A stretch of 62,000 nucleotides of DNA, taken from contig MNCI01018132.1 in assembly GCA_015680685.1 (NCBI GenBank), positions 114,574 to 176,573 on the forward strand, in the 5' to 3' direction. The notes below the pieces were generated by a model. It saw only the letters and a program-made list of their open reading frames with translations, was not told the DNA's origin and did no database searches. The position numbers and the translations under genes were made by a program. Positions 37,491 through 49,497 of this stretch are shown piece by piece (positions within the stretch are counted from its first letter, which is position 1; the number at the start of each line of letters is the position of its first letter). The stretch is from Gnetum montanum (Eukaryota > Streptophyta > Gnetopsida > Gnetales > Gnetaceae).

Positions 37491-39120
37491 CTATAGCTTA
37501 ACCTTTTGTTAGGGCTTGGGAGATGTAAAGTAGGTAAAACTTATTTATTATGACTTTGCAATGGGCTATATGGCTACTTTAATAGATATTGGTCATTATG
37601 GATCTAAGCACATTATCCTTGCAAATGACATTGACTTGGCTCCTAAAGAGGTAGTGTCTCCACTTCTTTAATGAGAAGACTAGGGCTAGACAATACTTCT
37701 TCACTTTGGTGTATTGGGTTTCATATGCTATTAACATGTGGCTTAGGTAATATACTAGTAACTCTGCTTCACCATCTCATTTTTGATATAGTATAGAGGC
37801 AATGAACATGTTAGAGATAGTATGATAGATGTAAAAAGGTTTATCCTTTTGATGTAGATAGACCATGGGTAGTTGTGATAGCTCTTGCTTAAGGTTTTTA
37901 AAGACTTATTAGCATTAAGCTATCACTCATAGTAAAATCCTTTCTTAAAAAAGGGTTTCATGTATTATAATTTATCTATAAGCTTGGAGATAAACCTATG
38001 GATAAATTGTAATCTACATTGCATTCCCCAAAGTTCCTTAATGTTAGCAGTTGTTGTCAAATTGGATATGAACCTAACCTTATCAAGATTGACACATATC
38101 CCCATTTTAGACACTACAAAGCCAAGAATCTTACTAATTTTAACATCAAAGATACACTTCTTGGGGTTAATCCTAAGCTAATACTTGAGACATCATTTTA
38201 GTACAAGCTCAAGATCATGTGTGTGGTTATCAACCATTTTGGATTTAACAACTATGTTAGCCACATAGTCATTAAGTAACCCTAGCATGTAATCACTAAA
38301 TATATATGTCTTTATATTATGTTTGTATTCTTTAGACCAAAAGGCATCATGATATAACAAAATATTCCCCAAGGGGTCATCAAGGTTGTACAAAGTAGAT
38401 GCTTTGGGTTAATCCTAACTTGGTTGTATCCTAAGAACCCAACCAGGAAGGATAACAAGGCATGTCTTATTGTAGTATCGATAAGTTGGTCCATACTAGG
38501 CAAAGGAAAATAATCTTTGATATTTGCCTTATTCAAGTCTTAAAAATCAATATAGATACATATAATCCCATTTTTCTTAGGGACTACCACTATGTTAGAC
38601 ACCTAATCTACATAATTGATAGCTCAAATGAAATTGGCTTGATATAGTTTCATGATTCATCATGAACTTCTAGGGCTAAATTTGGTCTAATCTTGTAAAA
38701 TTTGTGCTTGATTCACTTGATACTAGCATCAAATATGATATTATGTTACACTAGACATGGGTCAAGACTTGACATATCTTCATATGACCAAGCAAAGGCC
38801 TTAACGTTGTCTTGGAGGATCTTGGTGATGTCTTGAGCCAATTAAGGTTCTAGTAAGGAACTTAGCTTTAGTATTGTCTCCTTACCACTATGTGTTGTGA
38901 CAAGGACCTCAAATAGAGAGTCTTTAGTAATGTCACTAGCCTCAAGGTCAAGGGTTTTAACTAGGTATTCCAACCATTTAAGAGATTTTTCTATCAAGGC
39001 TATGTGATTGATGAGGCTCTTGAGCTCAAGATCTAAGTGATTGAGGCCAATGAATCATTCAACATCATCATTAGGTCCACTTAGGCTCAAAGGTAGACTA
39101 CTTTACTTCTAGGTTTCTAT
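37491..39120 (-). pseudogene. Tat1 RT and RNase H
   Basis: Pre-RT block VKAFAWSYEDMSSLDPCLV (38800) and IRPNLALEVHDE (38680). RT motifs: MNKANIKDYFPLPSMDQL (38536), LLSFLVGFLGYNQVRINPKH, TLMTPWGIFCYIMMPFGLKN (38380) and the active site YVAN at 38256-38267, in which both catalytic Asp are changed (D to A and D to N). FGVKISKI-type and RNase H traces run from 38190 to 37500 with many breaks. At 39040-38850 an upstream block reads SLFEVLVTTHSGKETI, shared with Tat2. Confidence 0.85.
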
Positions 39121-40079
39121 ACTTCAATCTTGCCTATCAATCATAAGCACATTAAGCGAGAAGTATGTGATAAAGTGAGAAAATAACATAAAAACAATGC
39201 AAAGTACTTTAATGATAGTGCATAGATGAGTCAAAAGACATTAAAGAAAAGGAAAAATAAGGTTTATAAAAGGTCAAAAAAGGTTACAAGAGATAGGCTA
39301 AAGAAACAAGGATGAAGAAAAGGATAAATTGTGCAAAATAAGATCAAATAAAGGCCAAACAATGATTAAATGGGATTAAATGAAAGTCAAATGATGGTCA
39401 AACCCCATCCAATAAAGTCAAGAAATTTTAAAACATGATCAAAAATATGCCATAAGAGGGAGGTTAAGATAAATAAGATGATAATAAGGCCAAATAGTAC
39501 AAAATGAAGCCAAATAATGGCCAAATGATGAATCATTAGGTGAAGCCAAATGATGACCTAATGATGGTCAAGCACCATCAAATGATGTTGAACTAGGTTA
39601 AAGTATGGTGAAAAAAGGTCATAGGAGGGAGGATAAGGTATATGAGGAGAATAAGAGGTCAATTAGTATGGAATGAGGCCAAATGATAGCCAAATGATGA
39701 AAAATGGAGCCAGATAATAGCCTGAGTGAAGATCTAAACCCATCAAATGATGTTCTTGATGGTTGAACAAGGTCACACATGTTTGATGGTATAAAATTAT
39801 GTCAAAACAAGTCAAATGAGGTTCAAATGATGCCAAATGATAGAAACATGTGATGGAGCAAAGCCAAATAATGAGAAAATGATGAAAACAAAGCCAAATA
39901 ACACCTAGTTGATATTGGTAGTGAATGTTAATAATGCATAACAAGGTTAAATCAAGTCAATACACAATTGAATAAAACCAAAAAAATTAAGGGAGGGAAC
40001 ACATGGTAAAAAATGATCAATATGGATCAATCAAGATCACATTTTCTTGATCTAATGCCTTAGTGAGCCATGGTGGGAG
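39121..40079. repeat. tandem repeat, about 170 bp, rich in CCAAATGATG
   Basis: The landmark GGAGGTTAAGATAAATAAG at 39461 recurs as GGAGGATAAGGTATATGAG at 39630, so the period is about 170 bp. Both are followed by repeats of GCCAAATGATGG. Two units are clear, with further half-units to about 39900. It follows the upstream end of the Tat1 RT and has no coding sense; the minus-strand open stretch 39663-39944 is only this repeat translated. Confidence 0.65.
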
Positions 40080-41600
40080 GGTACAGGGTTGATGGGGGAG
40101 TTTTAACACTTAGGGAGGTCATTTTGAGGCTATTTAGAGGTAAAAATGATGTCCCTTTTAAAAACTACGCTAGCACACACCAAAACTATGTTAGCTAGCA
40201 TAGTTTTTATAGGCCCCAATGTAGGTTCTATCAAAATGTTAATTTTAAGATTTTCTAGGACAAGTTCTAGGATTCTAATGTTCTAAGTTGATAATGCAAT
40301 GGTTTGGGAGTGGAGATTGATTAGCTTTGGCATCAGTTTAAGCCCTTGAAGATACCAAATGCCACAAAAACCTAAAAACTACAGTGATCAGATTAGGTTT
40401 CTCTAGGTCTAGTGTATTTTTATATGAAAACTTACTTTATGGTATCTCAAGCTTGGAATGTTTCCTCTAACAACCTCCCAAGACAATGCAAGAATGTTAG
40501 GGTTCTCAAATGATCACTTGGAAGCTAAGATGAATCAATAAAAGTGTAGTTTGAAGCCTAAAATCCTAAAACAATGTTAGATAGCATAATGTTTCCTTAT
40601 TACTATGTGGTTTGCTACATTTGTTTTCCTTTTGTGCTAAAAATGAGATCAGATGATAGCTAGTTTTAGACCTTGAGATTATAGGCTTCATTAGTCAAGT
40701 TTTAGGTCATTTGGAGTGCCATGATGCTATCAAAACTACACTTAAAACCAAAAATACACTAGCTAGTGTAGTTTTAACCTACTCCAACATAGTTTGACAT
40801 AAATATTGGCTTTTGATCAATTTTGGTGATCAATCGATCAAGCTTTTACATTCTTGGGATCACTCGTATCCATGGCTAGGGTTTAGGATCAAAACTATCA
40901 ATGCTAGAGGTCATTAGAGCCTTGATATGGCTATATTCCCTCAAACCTATGCTAGCAAACATAGTTTTAGGTGATCCCAACATGGGTTTTGAGGAGATGA
41001 TCAATTTCTACCATTTTTGACTCAGTTTCTAGGGTATGGTGGTCTTGTAAGGCTTCAGTAGGGCTCCAGGATTAGGTTGATATACTTGGAGGTCAATTTC
41101 ATTGGTCAATAATCCATTATTAAAATTTCATAGGTAAACTATGTTGGAAAGCATATTTATGAATTTTACCAGTGTATTTTTTAGGTTAGCATGAAGTTTA
41201 ACTTATTTTTGGCTTGCTATTTGGTATCCCAAGGTTGCTAGAGGTTCTGAGAAGGTCGGAAGGCTAGGGCTTGCTACTTTGAGGGTTGTAGAGGCTTAAT
41301 TGATTCTCCTAATTATCAACATTTAGAAAAATATGCTAGCTAGTGTAGTTTTGTGACCTTTTAATGTAGTTTCTAAAGAATAATGGGTTTTGACATCATT
41401 CATTAGGTTCTAGGAGGTTTCAATGTTGCAAAGGCTTTAACTAGGGTTTAGGCACTAGTGTGATCATTTTGAAGTTGATCAAAGGTCTAGTTTTTCTTGG
41501 TTATCATTGTCCATGGGAAAACTATGCTAGCATAGTTTTGTAAAAAGAATTTTATTTTGTATGTATTTTAGCTTTCTTGGGTGCTTAGAACCTTTCTAGT
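40080..41600. repeat. tandem array, about 190-bp units with palindromic core
   Basis: A core made of AAAACTATG or AAAACTACAC, CTAGCTAG and CATAGTTTT recurs at about 40190, 40770, 40950, 41146, 41332 and 41525, with weaker copies near 40390 and 40575. That gives a period of about 180-196 bp and roughly eight units. The best cores are 40175-40205 and 41517-41541. The array is in the Tat1 region upstream of RT, where Ogre-type elements have their spacer or intron. Confidence 0.7.
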
Positions 41601-42179
41601 GTTTACATTTGATTTCTAATTTTGGTATGAGGCTTTATTGGCTTCAACATGTTGTGGATGGTTGGCTAGAAGGTGTGTCTTGGGTAGATTTGATGCTTGG
41701 AAATCATTCCAAGGATCATTTGCAAATTAACCCTAGCATAGTGTTGGATAGAGTGTGTAAACCTCCTTGTATAGGGATTTTTATTAGTTTTCTTGGAAGG
41801 AACCTAGTGGGACTCACCCAAGTTTGAATTATTATTAGGCATTAATTTTTCCTCTAACCCCCCATAGTTTCTACTTTTCTTATATGAGCATGGAGTCTAC
41901 TGGGTGTTATGTGAGAGTTTTGGGCATGGGAGATTTATGGTATCAATGCATAATTTTTGGAGTATTTCCATCATTTAAATGTTGCACAAACCATTTGTCC
42001 TAACCTAGTTCTAATAGGTAGTGCTTGGTGTTAAGGCTTTTTGGCTTCTCTTGACTCAAATTCTATCTACTCCCAACATATTTTTGCCATCTTCTACCAT
42101 AGAAGTAGTGTGGCTCTTAGGAGGTAAAGAAAATTTGAAGATTTTAAAGTTTACCTACCCAAAATGTTGAAGAGGAGAA
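41601..42179. other. non-coding, junction of Tat1 and Tat2 layers
   Basis: No domain seen. An open stretch on plus (41609-41827) is not recognised. The switch from the CTAGCTAG array to the CCATG-type sequence of Tat2 occurs somewhere here. I could not find the LTR edge or a target duplication. Confidence 0.35.
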
Positions 42180-42854
42180 GTTGTACTAGAAAATGTTGAA
42201 TTTTCTTCTACCATGGGGATCATATATAGTAAGTGCCTTTCCCCAATGGCCATTTTGTTTGCTATAAATAGTAACAAGGGTATACCTTCCACGATGGAGA
42301 TAGGCCTTCCACATTGAGCCTTCTACCATCATTGTGGAGTGGTTGGTCAATGTTGGATTACATGGAGTGTTGAAATGTGGCTTTTGTGGCTTCCATGCTA
42401 GGGACATGGGAGTTTCCAAGCTGAGGGAAAACCACCCACTCCTCCATGTTGGGGGTATGTGAGATTTATTTTCCTACAAGTGTTTCTAGTGTAGAAAAAT
42501 GTACACCCTCCATAAAACCCATCAAATTTCTATTTTTGGCATTCCAAAAGGTAATTGTGACACTTCCAAGACAAAATATAGATACTAGATGACCTTTTTT
42601 ACTTAGGGAACAAGGCTATGACCACTTATGAGGCATTATTTGACCCCAAAATTATGGAATATGTGAGATTTCCCCTCTTGGATTCTGTTCTTTGCATTTA
42701 CAATGAAGTTTTGCCTTGGGTTTCATGGGGTGAAAGCTACATGATGAAAATTAACTATAATATACAAAATTTGGTGGAGTTTCAATGACCTATCTTTGTT
42801 GATTCCTAAAGGATTGACCCAAGAGGCATTAACAAAGAATACAAAACACCACTA
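42180..42854 (-). repeat. LTR-like segment B (3' LTR of Tat2)
   Basis: Closely matches 61270-62000 in order: ATAGTAAGTGCC, TAAATAGTAA, CTTCCAC..TGGAGAT, AAAACCCATCAAATTTC, TTTTTGGCATTC, CACTTATGAGGCATT and TACAATGAAGTTTT. It also matches segment A. On the minus strand it begins TAGTGGTGTTTTG at 42854, right after the Tat2 integrase end. Only about 0.7 kb is clearly shared; the left end is not resolved. Confidence 0.6.
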
Positions 42855-42934
42855 CATATTATGATGCTACAATGCACATAGGGCACATGAGATGATAAAA
42901 CCAAGCTATCCATGTTACTAAAGTCACTAGTTTA

Positions 42935-43025
42935 AGGCCTTGGTAGGCCATGGTACTAGTTTAAAGTCCCAAAAGGCTATGTTGTCAATTTAAGCTTATA
43001 GCAAACCTTTGAAAGTAGGTTTGCT
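42935..43025. repeat. short tandem repeat, CTAGTTTAAGGCCTTGG type
   Basis: Units such as ACTAGTTTAAGGCCTTGGTAG and ACTAGTTTAAAGTCCCAAAAG, alternating at about 40-45 bp. The same repeat occurs at 46755-46840 and 55320-55540. Confidence 0.65.
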
Positions 43026-43079
43026 TGTTGATGATTTTTAGCTATGTGTAGTATGGCTTTAGATAGGAATTATTGAATA

Positions 43080-44110
43080 GATTAGCTAGATCATTCCCAT
43101 CCATGTTAGCTATCTTGAATGCTCCATTACTGTAGGCTCTAGTAATAAGGAAGGGTCATTTTCATTTGGCTGAGAATTTATCCACATGGTCATAGATGGC
43201 TTTGAGGACTAGATCACTCTTCTTGATCTTTTGCATGATCAAGTTATGGTGATGTTGCCACTTCTACCTCTCTTCATAGTGTTAGATGTGAGTAAGCACT
43301 TACATACATTGCTCCTCCACTAAGTCTAGGATTTTTGTCTACAACTTCCTGTTCTACTCATCATTGATGAAGTTGTTCAAGGCTACTCAGAGTGAAGACA
43401 CCTACAATTCAAGAGGTAAAACAACTTCAAAACCATAAATCAAGATGTAAGGGTTCATACTAGTTGCCATGCGATAGGTTGTTTTGTATGCCCATAGTAC
43501 ATGGAGAAGCTACTCATGTCATTTGTGCTTGTTTTAGTTGAACATATTTTTGAGCAAGTTGATGATGTCCTTGTTGCTTGCTTCTACTTGTCCATTAGCT
43601 TGAGGGTAATATAGTGATGAGAATGAATGCTTAATGCCTAGGTCATGATAGAAATATTTTGCTTCTTGGCTACTAAATTGTGAACTGTTATCTATAACTA
43701 TGGTCATGGGCATGCCAAAATGAGATACAATGTTATCTAGGATGAATTTGAGGACATTATTGAATGTAGTCTTCCTTAGGGGAATAGCCTCAACACACTT
43801 TGTAAAGTATTTAGTTCCAGTGACAATAAATCTATGCCTTGTGGAATACTTAGGTATTAAGGGTTCAGTGATATCCAACTTCCATTGTTGAAATGACCAT
43901 GCTATTTGAGTGGTATGCAACTCAGTTGGTGGTACATGTATAAGGTTGTTATATCATTGGCATGTATCACATTGCTTAACCTTCTACGTGTAGTCATTTT
44001 TCATATGGTTCCAATAGTACCCTAACCATCTAATTTTAGTGGTCATAGCTTTGATTCTTATATGTTCTTCACAAATGCCTTGTGAACCTACTCAAGGCTA
44101 TTTTGGCATC
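43080..44110 (-). pseudogene. Tat2 integrase
   Basis: Open stretch 43534-43920 reads SFQQWKLDITEPLIPKYST, YFTKCVEAIPLRKTTFNNVL, HFGMPMTIVIDNSSQF and YPQANGQVEASNKD. These are the integrase core with the second catalytic Asp and the final Glu (QVE) both present. The finger region lies at 43930-44110 in broken frames. The C-terminal strand VDKFSAK, PFLITRAYSNGAFKIANMDG and NSYLKPYYT is at 43085-43230 and ends the polyprotein. The order on the minus strand is normal and follows the second RNase H. Confidence 0.85.
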
Positions 44111-44860
44111 ATTTTGTCCTAAGCACTTTAGGAGTATGCCATCATAGGAGTGTAGACATAATGTATTATCACCTACAATGACATACTACTTTGATCGCTT
44201 ACATATAGTATCCTTCTAAGCAATAGTGAGGCCTTGTGAGGATTTTTCATGCATAAGGTAAAATTTGATGTCACCATACCACTTCTTGGGAGGAGTAGTA
44301 TCAACGATGACCATGAAGATATCCTCAATGTTCTGTGTGATGGGAGTAGCATAGTCTATGATTAAGGTGGGCAACTTGATAAACAAATCTAGTGTCACAT
44401 TGGGGGCTAACATTGAAATTTCATTAGCTATGACATTTTGATTTTAGGGTATGTGTTGAATATTAACATTTGTAAATTTTTGTAAGAATTACTTTCCTAG
44501 GTCATATTATGGTTGCAAGTGTTTGTCTCTACATGCATAAACTTTGGTCACTTTGTTGACCATAAGTTATGAATTTCCTTTGATTGTTAAGTGTTTGATT
44601 TCTAAGTCATGAGCTACCATCATCCCTCTAATGAAACCCTTTTACTCTACTATGTTGTTGGTACATGGGAACTAAAAATGATAGGAAAAGATTAGATCTC
44701 ATAAAATGGGAATGTTATGATGGTAGTGGCACTAGCCCCATGGGTATTTGAAGCTCCATCAAAATGCATGAATACCTCATAATCCTTAGGCACTTAGCTA
44801 ATTGCATTAACATCCTCATCATAGGACTCGAGATCTATGGCTATTTAGTATTGACTAGTA
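44111..44860 (-). pseudogene. Tat2 second (aRNase H-like) domain and linker
   Basis: Minus-strand text VFMHFDGASNTHGASATTI (44770) and GFIRGMMVAHDLEIKHLTI (44640) parallels the Tat1 copy at 37162-37467. The first Asp (FDGAS) is kept; the Glu position reads VEXKG with a stop. The linker 44216-44413 is open and reads KWYGDIKFYLMHEK. Confidence 0.75.
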
Positions 44861-46545
44861 AAATGTTTAGTTATACAACTATAGCCTAACCTTTTATTAA
44901 TGATTGAGATATGTAATGAAGGTTAAACTTCACAATTATGGCTTTCCATTGGGATATATGGCTACTTTCATAAATGTTGATCATTATGACTCTAAGTATG
45001 TTATTCTTGCAAATAAAATTGACTTAGTTTTTGAAGAGCTAGTGTCTCCACTTCTTCAATGAGAAGACTAGTGTTGGACAATACTTATCCACTTTAGTGT
45101 ATCAGATCTCATTAGCCACTAATGCATGACTAAGGTAGTATACTAGAATCTTTGTTCCAACATCACATTTCTAACAAAGTAGAGAAGTAATGGATATGTT
45201 AAAGATGGAAAGGAAGATGTAAAATACTTTACCCTCTTGCATCAGATACACTATCAATAGTTGTACCAACCCTTGTGTAAGGTTTTCAAAAGTCTCTTAG
45301 CATTGGGCTGTCCACTCATAGTGAACCCCTTTCTTAAGTAAGTGCTACATTGACTGTAACTTATTTGTAAGACTAGTGATAAACCTATAAATAAACTATA
45401 ATTTTCCTTGTAATCTCTAAAGCTTTTTAAGATTGGTAGGAACTACTAATGATAATATGGCCTTAACCTCATTAGGATGAAAACATATCCTTGCTTCAAA
45501 TTCCACAAAGCCAAGCATCTTACTAGTCTTAACACCGAAGATGCATTTCTTAGGATTGAGTTCATACTTCAAGCACCATTTGAGAATAAGAACTAGGTCA
45601 TTAGCATGGTTATTAGCCATTTTTGACTTAAAAACTATGTCATATACATAATCATTAAGAAAACCTAGCATGTAATCATTAAAGATATATGTCATGACCT
45701 ATTGCTAGGTTGCTCCAATTTTCTTAAAGCTGAAGGGCATTATGGTATAGCAAAAGGTACCCCAAGGGATCATAAGGGTTGTGTTAAGTTGGTGCTTTAG
45801 GTTTATCCTCATTTGGTTGTACCCTTAGAAACCATCCATAAAGGACAAGAATGCATGTCTAACCATAGTATCAATAAGGTGATCAATACTAGGTAAAGAA
45901 AAGTCATCCTTGATAGTTGCTTTATTTAGGTCTTGAAAATCAATGCAAATATGGATACTCCCATTCTTCTTAAGAACTACCACAATGTTGGACATATTTT
46001 TCATAGTTCATAGCCCCAGTAAAACTAGCTTGGTAGATCTTTGAGATCTTATCATGAACTTCCAAGGCTAGATCAACTCTAATCTTGTGTGCTTTCTTCT
46101 TAACTAGTCTAATGCTAGGGTCTAGTATGATGTTGTTCTAGAATAGACATGGGTCTAGGCCTAGAATATCTTCATATCACTAGGAAAATTACTTAATGTT
46201 ATTCTTTTAGACTTTTCTGATGTCTTGGATACATTAAGGCTCTAGTGAGGAACTTAGGTTAAGGATTTTCTCCTCACCACTATGTGTTGTGATAGGAACC
46301 CCAACTAGAGAGTCTTTGATTATGTCTTCCGCTTCTAGGTCAAGGGTTTTGACTAGGTTTTTAGGTCATTCTAAAGGTTTCTCTATTAAGGCTCTGTGGT
46401 CTACAAGACTCTTAGGTTCAAGATCTAGGCAGTCAAGGTCAATACATCATTTAATATCATCGTGAGCTCCATGTAAACATAAAGGTAAAGTGATTTGCTT
46501 CCATGTACTCATATTTTGATCCTACATTTCAACCAAAAGCATATT
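44861..46545 (-). pseudogene. Tat2 RT and RNase H
   Basis: Upstream block DSLVGVPITTHSGEEKIL (46330) and pre-RT LGLDPCLF and HKIRVDLALEVHDKISKIY (46100). RT active-site region MLGFLNDYVYDIVFKSK in an open stretch (45417-45695), with YVYD at 45639-45650 (first Asp to Tyr), then CLKYELNPKKCIFGVKTSKM. RNase H traces run down to about 44930. It matches Tat1 37491-39120 block by block, so the two elements are the same family. Confidence 0.85.
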
Positions 46546-46559
46546 AAGTGGTACCTAGG

Positions 46560-47100
46560 TAAAAGTGAATAAATCATGTTAAAATTCCATAAAACACATG
46601 CAAATATAATGCAATAAAGGCCATCAAAGATCATTAGTGAGATAAGCTCAATTTGGAAAAGTTTTATAGAGGTGGACAAAGATCATATAAAGGCCAAACA
46701 AGGAGGAATATAAGAAGCAAGGCCACAACTGGTCAATAAATACTACAATTTTGCTAGTTTTAGGCCTTAGCATGCCATGTTGCCAAGTTATAGTCTTGGT
46801 GGACTCTGATGCTAGTGTAAGGCCCTAGCGAGACGTGGTTATATGGTGTTAAATGATGGTCAAGGAAGATTAGATGCCACTATTTGATATCATTTAAAGG
46901 CCAAACAAAGGCAAATAGAGTTGTGATAAGACAAACAATGAACATATAAGGTTGTATAAAGGCTACAGAAGGTCACCAAGGTAAACAAAGCAACATAAGT
47001 CCAAAAATAAGATAGAACAATATGTAATAATGTAAAAATTAAGAAAAATAAGCTATTTATGATAACATTTGGTTAATATAGGTAAAAAATATTAGGTTTT
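46560..47100. repeat. spacer with GGCCAAACAAGG and GCTAGTTTTAGGCCTTAG repeats
   Basis: Follows the upstream end of Tat2 RT and is alignable in part with 39140-39400. It contains the 40-45 bp repeat at 46755-46840. No coding signal. Confidence 0.55.
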
Positions 47101-48979
47101 AGCTAGTTTTATACCTTAGTAGGACATATTTTAAGGCTATAAGGCTATTTGATGAGTTCAGACATTAATCAGGGCTCTTTCTAGGTCATTTGGACCCAAA
47201 AATCAAGTGTTTTAATGCTTCCACACTAAGATTAGTGTGGAAACAAGGATCCTTAATGTGAAAACCAAGGAAAATAGGTTTTGAAAGTGCTCATAGGTCC
47301 AAAATTGGGGCCTTGGGACCCTCCCAAAGTAGCATAAGGTTAGATCCATAAAAATTAGGATCCCTAGAGGTCTATAAAGGCCAAAAAGAAAGTTCTAAAG
47401 CCTTTCCCATTTTTTTCCACACCAGCCAGCATGGAAAAGAGGGGATTTATCATGGAGAACCAAAAGCAAAGCAAAATGAAGTCAAACATGGTCAAACAAG
47501 AAACTAGGACCTAGTACTAAAGGCTGTGCATCTTTTGGATTCATTTTGAGGTAATTTGAGGTCATTTTGAGTGTCAATGTGTGTCAAAATGTAATTTCCC
47601 CCTTTTCCATGTTGAGCATGGTATTATCAACATGGAAAAATAGGGGGACACTTTTGTTTATGGATTTAGAATATTTTAGGGAGTACTTTGACCAAATTTC
47701 TTGGCCCCTAGGGCTATAGACTTCAATTTTGTACGTTTCTAGTTGATTTTGGGCTTGTTTCAAGGCTATTTAAGCGTATGTAAGGTTTTCCCCTTATTTT
47801 CATGTTGGGGAAAATCTTTCATTCTCAATGTTGAAAAACGGGGAAAAATATTTTTGATCATTTCAGTCATGCATGTAGGTTTCTAAGGCCAATGGTGTCA
47901 ACTATTACTACTTGATGTTATAATTTGTTTTTTTCAAGGATCATAAGGTAGTTTTTGAGTTTCCCCCATTTCTCCATGTTAATGATTTCATGCTTAGAGG
48001 GGAAAATTTTAGGAAAATATTTTTGATCATTTCCAAGCATGCATGTAGCCTCCTAAGTTTGCTAATGTCAACTGCTAATATCTAATGCCAAAATTTGATT
48101 ATTTCAAGGGTCATAAGGAATGTTTTCGGATTCCCCCATCTTTTCCATGGCAGGTCTTCCATGCTTAGAATGGAAAATTTGGGGAGGAGGGTGGAGGAAA
48201 TCTTTTTGATCATTTCCAGGCATGCATGCAAACTACTAAGGTTGTTAGTCTCGATTACTAACATCTAATGGAAAAATTTAATTGTTTCAAGGGTCATAAG
48301 ACATTTTATGGATTTTCCTTCCTTTTTCAATGTTGGGAATTCCATGCTTAGCATGGAAAATTTGGTGGAAAGGTTTTTGCTCACTTTTCGTCACTTTCAG
48401 TCATGTAAGCATGTCCATAGGATTGCTAGTGTTGGCCACCAATGTCTAAGGTCAAGATCTAGTTATTTTGAAGGCTGTTAGGGCGGTTTTTAAAATGGAT
48501 GGTAGTGTTGTATCATTTTAAACCACTTTTGGATCTTTTGGAAGCTCCAGAGGGTTCTGGTAGGGTTTAGGAATCACCAGCATCAAGAAATGGTCATTAA
48601 GTCATTAATATATGTCATTTTTGACTTTCCCCCATCTATAAATGTTGAGGCTGAGAGGAACATTGTGGAAGAAGCCTTTCCTAGTGTGAAACACATCAAA
48701 TCCTAGATTTTAACTAGTTTTGACCATTTTTGACTAGGTTTGGTGGGTTCTAAGGCTTCCAAAGATGCTTGAAGGGGTTTTAGGTTATGTGGGATCCACT
48801 TTGGGGTTAAAATTATGCTAGATGACTGTTGAGAGGAAAGAGTGAGTTTTGCCCCATTTCTTCCACATTAGGCACTACTACCCTAACATGTAAATCCATG
48901 GTGCTTAACATTGCTCATGTTTTACCCACTTTTGAAAACTCAGGGTTGAGAAAGGAATGTTTGGGTTACTAAAAGTAGA
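47100..48979. repeat. tandem array, about 170-180 bp units with CCATG hairpin core
   Basis: The landmark TTTTTGATCATTTC recurs at 47851, 48021 and 48203, and decayed at 48373 (spacings 169, 183, 170). Each unit has CCCCC-A/T-TTTTCCATG, a loop, then CATGGAAAA. Examples are the arms at 48150-48176 and TTCCATGCTTAGCATGGAAA at 48341-48360. More diverged units extend left to about 47190 (CTTCCACACTAAGATTAGTG) and right to about 48980. The array sits just upstream of the plus-strand gene at 49498. Confidence 0.75.
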
Positions 48980-49497
48980 AAGATATTTTCATGCTAATGA
49001 ATTTTTAGAAGAATGGACATGTTTCCATGTTGGGCATGGTATTCCTATCATTGATGTATGAAATGAAAGTTGTCATAATGTTTTAAATGTCAAAATTGAC
49101 AAAACAAATCTTAGCATTGATGCAATTTTTGGCCAAAAGTGAAGGCATAGGGTGGAACCCACAATCCAAAAATTAAACATTTTGAAACATTCAGTTGTTT
49201 CCCACCAAAAAAAATGTTAACTAGACTTTCCCCCATTTTACTTCAATGCACTTATAGTTATGGTGCACTGAATTGGTAGTTGGGGTTTTGTTTAGGTTTT
49301 AGATGTGTTTTACAAGTTAAGTTTTGCAAATTTTGATCATAATTATCACTCTACTAGAATATTGGAGGAGAGATTTGACAAATATTCTTGTGGTAGCCAC
49401 AACTAATCTTTAGCATGGAAGCCTCCCATCTCCCCTACAGCTAGCATAGAACTCTTATCTTTTCACAATTTCCATCATCCTCAACGTTGGGCTTGCC
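48980..49497 (+). other. region upstream of the plus-strand fossil gene
   Basis: No repeat unit or domain seen. If the gene at 49498 was real, its promoter and 5' UTR should be here or in the array to the left. I cannot identify a convincing TATA box. The context of the ATG is GCCATGG. Confidence 0.35.

Noticed and set aside
39663-39944. Minus-strand 93-codon frame
   Set aside because: Translation of the CCAAATGATG tandem repeat.
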